From NCBI GenBank assembly GCA_900318545.1, contig ONLC01000108.1, forward strand, positions 1 to 7,683: a DNA stretch of 7,683 bases. The letters run 5' to 3'. Shown here in pieces: positions 1 to 4,379 of this stretch (position 1 is its first letter; every line of letters starts with the position of its first letter). Position numbers and translations under genes: made by a program. The DNA is from an uncultured Eubacteriales bacterium (GTDB taxonomy: Bacteria > Bacillota > Clostridia > Oscillospirales > Ruminococcaceae). Under the pieces are notes generated by a model, which was given only the letters and a program-made list of their open reading frames with translations, did not search any database and was not told where the DNA came from.

Positions 1-525
1 AGAGCCAAGAACTGTAGATTCAAGAGCACCAGCTGCGGAATTTACTGTACCACTGTCAGCTTGATAGAAGACAGAATTTTTCTTAATTGTTTTTCCTACG
101 CCATCAGCATCTGCTGTAAAGTAAATTGCTTCACCATTAGTAGAAGAAGCAGGAATCAGTTTTCCAAACTCATAATAAGCACTAATATCAGCAGTATTTG
201 ACCACTCCCAATCGTAGGAAGGTGCTGTTGCTTGACCATTATCAGCACCGTGAGCAGCAGATGCATACAAAACGCCAGTGCTATTAGCAAGTGAAATATT
301 ATCATTAGACGAAGTAGCTCTCGTGGTTGTTTCTGAACCAAGAGCACCCAGTGAAATCTGAATATCCTCAGGAACAGTTGCTGTCATTGAGATATTCTTA
401 ACCTCAACCTCACGGGACATTGTGAACCATGCGAATGTAGCCGACGAAAGCATTGCAGCTGAAAGTGCGAGCATACCCGCTGCCGGCAATAATTTCTTCT
501 TAGAAGATGTGTTTTTCTTTGTCAT
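1..525 (-). CDS. SipW-dependent-type secreted protein (TasA/camelysin-like), 3' end beyond window
   Basis: The first 175 residues are visible and the frame is open to the window edge, so the C-terminus is missing. The start ATG (525-523) follows an AAAGGA ribosome binding site nine bases upstream. The N-terminus has a lysine-rich stretch (residues 3-11), a hydrophobic core (12-29) and the motif ATFAWFT (29-35). This matches signal peptides cut by the SipW-type signal peptidase, probably between Ala32 and Trp33 by analogy with TasA. The mature part is rich in Ser, Thr, Ala, Asn and Asp, has no cysteine in the visible portion, and looks like an extracellular beta-rich protein. Family knowledge suggests an extracellular matrix or surface fibre role, but no SipW peptidase gene is in the window and no specific function can be assigned. 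Its codons end in A or T far more often than those of the neighbouring genes. It is preceded by its own candidate promoters and a structured leader. Confidence 0.8.
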   Translation of the reverse strand, partial: MTKKNTSSKKKLLPAAGMLALSAAMLSSATFAWFTMSREVEVKNISMTATVPEDIQISLGALGSETTTRATSSNDNISLANSTGVLYASAAHGADNGQATAPSYDWEWSNTADISAYYEFGKLIPASSTNGEAIYFTADADGVGKTIKKNSVFYQADSGTVNSAAGALESTVLGS

Positions 526-564
526 AAGTCATTTTCCTTTCATAATAAGTCTCATTTTTTCCGT

Positions 565-600
565 CCCCCAAGAGCCGCCGAATGCTCTATATTGTGGAGG
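565..600 (-). other. Stem-loop in the 5' leader of the SipW-type gene
   Basis: Read on the minus strand, CCUCCA (600-595) pairs with UGGGGG (570-565) through one G-U pair, and AGAGC (588-584) pairs with GCUCU (575-571). The two helices are separated by a six-base bulge on one side (594-589), and an eight-base loop caps the hairpin. No T-run follows (the next bases are ACGGAAAAAA), so this is not an intrinsic terminator. It sits about 40 bases upstream of the start codon, within the expected transcript from the promoter at 610-638. It could stabilise the mRNA or affect translation. It does not match a riboswitch class that I recognise. Confidence 0.45.
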
Positions 601-609
601 CCGTCCTTA

Positions 610-638
610 CGTATACCGCATAAGGGTCGATTTGTCAA
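610..638 (-). promoter_or_regulatory. Candidate sigma-A promoter P1 for the SipW-type gene
   Basis: A perfect -35 TTGACA (638-633) is separated by 17 bases from a -10-like TATACG (615-610), which matches four of six consensus positions. Transcription would start near 603 and leave a leader of about 78 bases before the ATG at 525. The 11 bases around the -35 (640-630, GCTTGACAAAT) are identical to those of the promoter at 954-982. Confidence 0.6.
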
Positions 639-661
639 GCAAAATTACGGATTTTTCAAGC

Positions 662-690
662 TTTATAAATAAGTTTATGGAAAGTAACAA
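662..690 (-). promoter_or_regulatory. Possible upstream promoter P2 for the SipW-type gene
   Basis: TTGTTA (690-685), then 17 bases, then TATAAA (667-662) on the minus strand. The -10 matches five of six consensus positions and the -35 four. The region is very AT-rich, so a chance match is quite possible. If real, it would form a tandem promoter pair with the one at 610-638. Confidence 0.3.
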
Positions 691-866
691 ATAGAATATC
701 ACCTTTTTCAGCGTTTTGACGAACCGAAATGTAATTACTTTTAACTTAATTATCCGTTCGAAACAAAATTGCCGAGCTTAATCGTTTTAGGCAAAATGTA
801 AGGTTTTTTAACTAATTTTTGTCAGCGAAATAGGTATAATTTTGAACTAAAATTTGACAATATCCC
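691..866. other. AT-rich non-coding stretch, no gene recognised
   Basis: This lies between the terminator after folD and the promoters of the SipW-type gene. No reading frame with a ribosome binding site, no tRNA and no convincing hairpin was found. Short A/T runs predominate. A lone TATAAT occurs on the plus strand at 835-840 without a usable -35. The stretch would be transcribed only if RNA polymerase reads through the terminator at 867-903. Confidence 0.5.
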
Positions 867-903
867 AAAAAGGAAAAGCTAGGAGTAGCCGCTCCTAGCT
901 TTT
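867..903 (-). terminator. Strong intrinsic terminator downstream of folD and of the predicted small RNA
   Basis: A perfect 12-bp inverted repeat (874-885 with 892-903) encloses a six-base loop (886-891). On the minus strand the stem base is A-rich then GC-rich, and the right arm ends in TTTT, followed by CC and a run of five T (871-867). The plus strand also ends in a T-run (900-904), so it could stop polymerase from both sides. No plus-strand gene feeds into it. It lies 75 bases after the folD stop and serves both folD read-through and the promoter at 954-982. Confidence 0.9.
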
Positions 904-929
904 TCGTTTGCGTGTCTCTGTGAAAACAC
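879..929 (-). CDS. Possible 16-residue leader peptide overlapping the terminator
   Basis: A GTG (929-927) lies five bases after AAAGGGA (941-935) and opens a frame of 16 codons ending in TAG (881-879) inside the right arm of the terminator stem. The peptide would read MFSQRHANEKARSGYS. Ribosomes moving along it would enter the stem, the geometry used by translation-controlled attenuators. It has no run of a single amino acid that would point to a charged-tRNA sensor. GTG frames of this size arise often by chance, so this is a weak call that depends on the promoter at 954-982 being used. Confidence 0.2.
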   Translation of the reverse strand: MFSQRHANEKARSGYS

Positions 930-953
930 TCAATTCCCTTTGTGGTTACATTT

Positions 954-982
954 ATTATACACTACTATCCGCAATTTGTCAA
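954..982 (-). promoter_or_regulatory. Perfect consensus sigma-A promoter overlapping the folD stop codon
   Basis: TTGACA (982-977), exactly 17 bases, then TATAAT (959-954) on the minus strand: a full match to both consensus boxes at optimal spacing. The folD TGA (981-979) is part of the -35 box. The transcript would meet the terminator at 903 about 45 bases after its start, so the promoter does not serve an adjacent full-length gene unless polymerase reads through toward the gene at 525. Confidence 0.8.
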
Positions 983-1833
983 GCCTTGCACTTGTGCTCC
1001 TTGCCTGCGGTGAGGGTGTTCTGCATAAGCATTGCGATAGTCATAGGGCCAACTCCGCCCGGTACAGGGGTGATATAGCCTGCCTTGTCCTTGCAGTCCT
1101 CAAAGTCAACGTCACCGCAGAGCTTGCCGTTTTCATCTCTGTTCATACCAACGTCGATAACTACGGCACCCTCCTTTATATAGTCAGCTGTGAGCATTTT
1201 AGCTCTGCCGACTGCTGCGACCAGTATATCAGCCCTTGATGTGACCTCTTTAAGGTTCTTGGTCTTTGAATGGCACACTGTAACAGTGCCGTTAGCGTGG
1301 AGCAGAAGCATTGCCTGCGGCTTGCCCACGATATTGCTTCTGCCGACTACTACGCACTCCTTGCCTGCAATGTCTGTGCCTGTCGAACGGATAAGCTCCA
1401 TTACGCCTGCAGGCGTACACGGCAGAAAGCTGTAGTCGCCTATCATGATCTTGCCCACATTTACGGGGTGGAAAGCGTCTACGTCCTTATCGGGGCGGAT
1501 ATTGTTGATGATGATCTTATCGTCAAGGTGCTTCGGCAGAGGGAGCTGCACAAGGATACCGTCAACATTATCGTCATTGTTGAGCTTATCCACAAGGGCA
1601 AGGAGCTCGTCCTCGGTGGTCTCGGCAGGCAGTGCATACTTGAAGGACTCAAAGCCGACAGCCTCGCAGGCCTTCTCCTTGTTGCGTACATACACCTGTG
1701 ATGCAGGGTCGTCCCCCACAATAACAACCGCAAGGCCGATCTTTATGCCCTGCTCTTTCAGCTTTTCAACCTCGACCCTGATATTCTCCTTTACCTGAGC
1801 CGAAACTGCCTTTCCGTCAATTATGTTTCCCAT
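979..1833 (-). CDS. folD: Bifunctional methylenetetrahydrofolate dehydrogenase / methenyltetrahydrofolate cyclohydrolase
   Basis: A cytoplasmic one-carbon enzyme that oxidises 5,10-methylene-THF to methenyl-THF with NADP and hydrolyses it to 10-formyl-THF, feeding purine and formyl-Met-tRNA synthesis. The 284 residues match the family length. Visible landmarks are the YxxxK catalytic motif (Tyr48, Lys52), DGILVQLPLP (91-100, with Gln96), KDVDAFHPVN (116-125, with Asp119), the Rossmann cofactor loop VVGRSNIVGKP (162-172), VIDVGMNR (225-232) and the signature PVPGGVGPMT (256-265). Ala120 replaces the usual Gly after Asp119, a mild oddity. The start at 1833 is chosen because AGGAGG lies ten bases upstream. 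A start 15 codons earlier would run into the upstream gene and lacks such a site. The gene begins 25 bases after the lipoprotein stop and is probably co-transcribed with it. Identification is very secure. Confidence 0.98.
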   Translation of the reverse strand: MGNIIDGKAVSAQVKENIRVEVEKLKEQGIKIGLAVVIVGDDPASQVYVRNKEKACEAVGFESFKYALPAETTEDELLALVDKLNNDDNVDGILVQLPLPKHLDDKIIINNIRPDKDVDAFHPVNVGKIMIGDYSFLPCTPAGVMELIRSTGTDIAGKECVVVGRSNIVGKPQAMLLLHANGTVTVCHSKTKNLKEVTSRADILVAAVGRAKMLTADYIKEGAVVIDVGMNRDENGKLCGDVDFEDCKDKAGYITPVPGGVGPMTIAMLMQNTLTAGKEHKCKA

Positions 1834-1843
1834 GATCTTAATT

Positions 1844-1849
1844 CCTCCT
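1844..1849 (-). promoter_or_regulatory. Ribosome binding site that fixes the folD start
   Basis: A perfect AGGAGG in the gap between the lipoprotein stop (1859) and the folD ATG (1833), with a ten-base spacer. It favours the ATG at 1833 over the in-frame ATG at 1878, which lies inside the lipoprotein gene. Confidence 0.85.
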
Positions 1850-1858
1850 GTTATTTTA

Positions 1859-3355
1859 TTATGGTATATCAAATTCAATTACATTACTTATAGGTATATA
1901 GCCTCCGTCAAACGCTTCAAGATAGACCTCATAGTGGCCTTGCTCGTAAATGAAAGCGTAGAGATCAAGCTCGGTTTCATTTTCAGCATTTCTGGAAAGC
2001 TGCTCAACACCGTCACATTTTATTACCCAGCCCAGATTATGATACTTCTTTTCAAGACCTGCCTCTCTGTGAAGCTTGTTGTTTTCATCGAGCCATATCT
2101 TCTCGGCCGCAGGGTGCGAAGCAAGGTTTTGCTCAACCTGCTCCTGACGGCCGTACATATACCCGGATTTTTCACCGTTTACAGTCACATCGGCACTGCA
2201 GTCGGGAATGTCAAAATTAGAACCGTCGCCAATTATCGCACCTGCTATAGTGCCGTTCACAGAACCGCTTGCCGAGCAGTTTTTCAGCGTACAGCGAAGA
2301 CCGCCGATATAACCGATTATCACACCGCTTCTGTTACCGCTCACCTGAGCATTCACAAAGTGCAGGTCATTTATCTTTGCTCCGCTTGCAGTTGAGATAA
2401 AGCCTGCGTCACCGTCACTATTAATGGTCATATTACTGATAGTATGGCCGTTGCCCTCTATCACTCCCGAATAGCGGTTGTCGCTCGCCATTGAATCCCA
2501 GCCTATAGGTGCCCAGTCAAGTCCTGCAAGGTCAATATCCGCTGCTATCGAGATACAAGCCTCGGGTCTGCCGCAGTTTATAAGACAGATCGCAGCCGCA
2601 AGCTCCTCTGCATCTGAGACCTCAAAATAATTGCTTTCGTTCTGCCTGTTCTCTTCAAGATAATCCTTATCAGCTATCTCCATAAGACTGCCCATATAGC
2701 CGTTCTGCTCCCATAGCTTTGTATCCAGCGGAAGCTTTGAGGGGTCATAGTCCTTTTCCATACCGTCATCATCAAGGTCTGCACCCCAGACATTCAGCCA
2801 TGTATACATATTCACAAGCAGATATGTACCCGGCTCTGTAATATGGAGCGAGACTGTATGTGCATCAGTATCGAGGCTTTCGACCTCTTTCTCAACATAG
2901 TTATCATTTGCTTCATCATACCAGAGAAACATCAGAGCATCGGGTCTTACACCGCTCAGCTTTTCGGGGTCGTAGGTGAACACAAGTGTTCCGCCCCTGA
3001 CCTCATTTTTATCGAAGTCAAGCTCAACTGGCGCTCCTACCCTGCCGACCACGCCTGTATGAAGAACATGACGCTCATACATATCCTCAAACTGTACCTT
3101 ATCGGAAATATCTATGCTCTCATCAGGGATAAGCTCGACCTTTGTAACGGTATCATCACCGTTATAGCCGACCTCGTCTGATGCCGACACCTTCTCACCG
3201 CTTTTTGCAGGCTCTGACGATTCCTCAGAGCTATCATAAAGTCCTGCAAGGAAGCCGCCTGCACTCTTTTTGGAGCTCTTGTCATCGTCTGTTACCTTTC
3301 CGCAGGCGCTCAGAAGCATTGATACTGCCAGCAGAAACAATATTTTTCTTTTCAT
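1859..3355 (-). CDS. Secreted lipoprotein with a GLUG-like beta-solenoid region
   Basis: A 498-residue hypothetical lipoprotein. The signal peptide (1-17) ends in the lipobox LSAC with Cys18 as the lipidated residue, so the protein is probably anchored on the outer face of the membrane. A charged Ser/Glu/Lys linker follows (about 19-62). Residues 98-190 resemble the beta-sandwich module that often precedes von Willebrand A domains in Bacillota surface proteins (GVVGRVGAPVEL at 101-112, PGTYLLVNMYTW at 175-186). At 193-204 there is a DxDxDG loop with Asp at position 12, like an EF-hand or dockerin calcium loop. Residues 245-395 contain GLUG-like repeats (YSGVIEGNGHTISNM at 295-309, SGVIIGYIGG at 343-352, AGAIIGD at 371-377), typical of right-handed beta-solenoids of surface proteins. 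The C-terminal 100 residues look beta-rich. No catalytic motif is seen and the function is unknown. The start has AAGGAG six bases upstream. Confidence 0.85.
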   Translation of the reverse strand: MKRKILFLLAVSMLLSACGKVTDDDKSSKKSAGGFLAGLYDSSEESSEPAKSGEKVSASDEVGYNGDDTVTKVELIPDESIDISDKVQFEDMYERHVLHTGVVGRVGAPVELDFDKNEVRGGTLVFTYDPEKLSGVRPDALMFLWYDEANDNYVEKEVESLDTDAHTVSLHITEPGTYLLVNMYTWLNVWGADLDDDGMEKDYDPSKLPLDTKLWEQNGYMGSLMEIADKDYLEENRQNESNYFEVSDAEELAAAICLINCGRPEACISIAADIDLAGLDWAPIGWDSMASDNRYSGVIEGNGHTISNMTINSDGDAGFISTASGAKINDLHFVNAQVSGNRSGVIIGYIGGLRCTLKNCSASGSVNGTIAGAIIGDGSNFDIPDCSADVTVNGEKSGYMYGRQEQVEQNLASHPAAEKIWLDENNKLHREAGLEKKYHNLGWVIKCDGVEQLSRNAENETELDLYAFIYEQGHYEVYLEAFDGGYIPISNVIEFDIP

Positions 3356-3402
3356 TTTGCTCTCCTTTTGATTCGTAGGGACAAATCACTTCCCTGCTTT
3401 TA

Positions 3403-3431
3403 ATATTACTACAAAACCACATAATTGTCAA
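3403..3431 (-). promoter_or_regulatory. Sigma-A promoter of the lipoprotein-folD unit
   Basis: TTGACA (3431-3426), 17 bases, then TAATAT (3408-3403) on the minus strand. The -35 is perfect and the spacing optimal. Transcription would begin near 3396, giving a leader of about 40 bases before the ATG at 3355. It lies directly after the terminator of the upstream regulator gene, so the lipoprotein and folD form an independent unit. Confidence 0.75.
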
Positions 3432-3439
3432 TACAGCAC

Positions 3440-3471
3440 AAAAAATCGCCGTATGTAATGCACACGGCGAT
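3440..3471 (-). terminator. Intrinsic terminator of the XRE regulator gene
   Basis: A perfect 8-bp inverted repeat, ATCGCCGT (3471-3464) with ACGGCGAT (3452-3445), around an 11-base loop. It is followed on the minus strand by five more T (3444-3440). The hairpin begins eight bases after the stop codon of the regulator gene. Confidence 0.85.
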
Positions 3472-3478
3472 AATTATC

Positions 3479-4093
3479 TTATTTCTCTTTTGTGAGCACC
3501 TTTTTATGCCAACCCTTCTTTCCGCAGTGAGGGCAGGTCATTTTCCTTGTGCGGTTGATATGCTGTGCAAAAAATACCTTCTTATACTCGGGAACATACC
3601 GCTCCTTGCAGTTCGGGCACTCGTAGAAGCCGGCTTCGGCCTCGATCTTCAGGGCGAAAAACATTCCCACGGCGAAGATGAGTATGCCCGCGCAGATTAT
3701 AACGCCCCTAAGCCAGTTCGGCATATCGACAAAAGCCGCAAGCATGATGAACCCAAGCATCGCAAAAGTTGCGATAAAGGCGATGACCCATTCAAGGGAG
3801 AGCATCTTCCTTGCAGACTGCTCCTCGCGCTCGCGCATCTCAAGTAATGTTTTCTCTGCTATCTCTTTGTAGTTTTCCATATTGATCCTCCTTGCATTGA
3901 ACAGGTCATTGACCGTTATGCCTATCTGCTCACAAAGGTCAAGCATGATCGAGGCATCTGGCATTGACTTACCTGTCTCCCACTTTGACACTGCCCTGTC
4001 GCTTACGCCTAAGCGTTCTGCAAGCTGAGCCTGTGTCAGGTGTTTTTCCTTTCGGCACTGAGATATGAATATTCCTATTGCTGTCTGATTCAT
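3479..4093 (-). CDS. XRE-family regulator with two membrane helices and a C-terminal zinc ribbon
   Basis: A 204-residue protein. Residues 6-65 form a Cro/C1-type helix-turn-helix (LTQAQLAERLGVSDRAVSKW at 19-38 is the core). A charged helix follows (72-98), then two hydrophobic segments (about 102-121 and 129-148) that should hold the protein in the membrane. Two CxxC pairs (Cys159/Cys162 and Cys187/Cys190) form a likely zinc ribbon. With both ends cytoplasmic it would be a one-component membrane-bound DNA-binding regulator. HTH proteins with this membrane and zinc-ribbon tail recur in Clostridia. Targets and signal are unknown, and the ribbon could equally serve structure or metal sensing. 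The start at 4093 is preferred because AAGGGAGG lies seven bases upstream. An in-frame ATG at 4120 lies upstream of that site and inside the candidate promoter. The gene appears to be monocistronic, with its own promoter and terminator. Confidence 0.88.
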   Translation of the reverse strand: MNQTAIGIFISQCRKEKHLTQAQLAERLGVSDRAVSKWETGKSMPDASIMLDLCEQIGITVNDLFNARRINMENYKEIAEKTLLEMREREEQSARKMLSLEWVIAFIATFAMLGFIMLAAFVDMPNWLRGVIICAGILIFAVGMFFALKIEAEAGFYECPNCKERYVPEYKKVFFAQHINRTRKMTCPHCGKKGWHKKVLTKEK

Positions 4094-4100
4094 ACCAAGG

Positions 4101-4108
4101 CCTCCCTT
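4101..4108 (-). promoter_or_regulatory. Ribosome binding site that fixes the XRE regulator start
   Basis: AAGGGAGG with a seven-base spacer to the ATG at 4093. Using the upstream ATG at 4120 would place this site inside the coding frame, so the downstream start is preferred. Confidence 0.8.
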
Positions 4109-4118
4109 CTGTGGTTTC

Positions 4119-4147
4119 ATAGTAGCATAGGCATGGAGTTTTTACAA
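4119..4147 (-). promoter_or_regulatory. Candidate promoter of the XRE regulator gene
   Basis: TTGTAA (4147-4142), 17 bases, then TACTAT (4124-4119) on the minus strand. Each box matches four of six consensus positions and the spacing is optimal. Transcription would begin near 4112, close to the ribosome binding site, giving a short leader. The inverted repeat at 4151-4205 abuts the -35 box and could act as an operator or insulator. Confidence 0.45.
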
Positions 4148-4150
4148 TGA

Positions 4151-4205
4151 ACCGTTGGTTGAATGAGGGGATTTCCCCCTCGGAGGACCGTACTCAACCA
4201 ATGGT
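4151..4205. repeat. Long imperfect inverted repeat with an inner GC-rich hairpin
   Basis: Outer arms of 12 bases (4151-4162 and 4194-4205, ACCGTTGGTTGA and its complement) pair with a single G-T wobble. Inside them a second perfect 6-bp palindrome, GAGGGG/CCCCTC (4165-4170 with 4176-4181), surrounds a five-base loop. No T-run follows on either strand. The nested structure lies between lgt and the regulator gene, next to the regulator's -35 box. It may be an interspersed palindromic element or a structured RNA segment. Confidence 0.6.
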
Positions 4206-4233
4206 TGATATGCGTAAACACGCCATTTTATGA

Positions 4234-4268
4234 CATTCGCATACAGAGTGTCCCCCTGTATGCGAATG
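4234..4268. repeat. Perfect 13-bp inverted repeat with a nine-base loop
   Basis: CATTCGCATACAG (4234-4246) is exactly complementary to CTGTATGCGAATG (4256-4268). On the plus strand a T-run (4277-4282) begins eight bases past the stem, too far for a typical terminator and with no plus-strand gene upstream. On the minus strand, the direction of read-through from lgt, no T-run follows. Together with the repeat at 4151-4205 it makes the gap after lgt unusually palindromic. The stem may protect the 3' end of the lgt transcript. Confidence 0.65.
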
Positions 4269-4296
4269 CAGTCAGCTTTTTTACTGATATTATTAT

Positions 4297-4314
4297 TTCT
4301 GCCATTCGGCAGGA
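4297..4314 (-). terminator. Weak candidate terminator after lgt
   Basis: On the minus strand CTGCC-GAAT-GGCAG (4312-4299) forms a 5-bp stem that can extend to seven pairs with a G-T wobble. The tail is AAATAATAATA, AT-rich but not a T-run, so termination would be inefficient at best. It lies 66 bases after the lgt stop. No better terminator for the ymfF-ymfH-lgt unit is visible. Confidence 0.25.
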
Positions 4315-4379
4315 TTATCTGCTGCTTCAAAGTCTCTTATCGGCAGACTGTTCAAAAGTATATTCTCAGAGCCGATGGA

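Larger units (their letters stand above)
867..947 (-). ncRNA. Predicted small RNA or attenuated leader of about 80 nt
   Basis: A perfect consensus promoter (954-982) and a strong terminator (867-903) define a transcription unit too short for an ordinary gene. The expected start is A947 or A946 and the expected end is in the T-run at 871-867. The 5' half (947-904) is poorly structured and the 3' half is the terminator hairpin, as in many bacterial small RNAs. The segment also holds a GTG frame (929-879) behind an AAAGGGA site, so a leader-peptide attenuator for the SipW-type gene at 525 is an alternative. It resembles no RNA family that I can name. The call rests on the promoter-terminator pair alone. 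Confidence 0.55.

Noticed and set aside
422..694. A 90-codon plus-strand frame
   Set aside because: It overlaps the signal-peptide region and leader of the SipW-type gene on the other strand and has no ribosome binding site or recognisable protein features.
835..840. TATAAT on the plus strand
   Set aside because: There is no usable -35 at the right distance and no plus-strand gene. A transcript would run at once into the terminator at 874-903.
1834..1858. Folate (THF) riboswitch before folD
   Set aside because: The gap is only 25 bases and is filled by the ribosome binding site, so there is no room for a riboswitch.
1833..1878. Earlier in-frame ATG for folD at 1878
   Set aside because: It lies within the lipoprotein gene and lacks an AGGAGG-type site. 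FolD homology begins at the later ATG, which has a perfect site.
1270..2395. Plus-strand frames opposite folD and the lipoprotein
   Set aside because: They are shadows of well-supported minus-strand genes, with no ribosome binding sites and no domain features.
4142..4330. A 62-codon minus-strand frame between lgt and the regulator gene
   Set aside because: Most of it consists of the two inverted repeats, and no ribosome binding site was seen. It is better explained as a frame falling inside a palindromic element.
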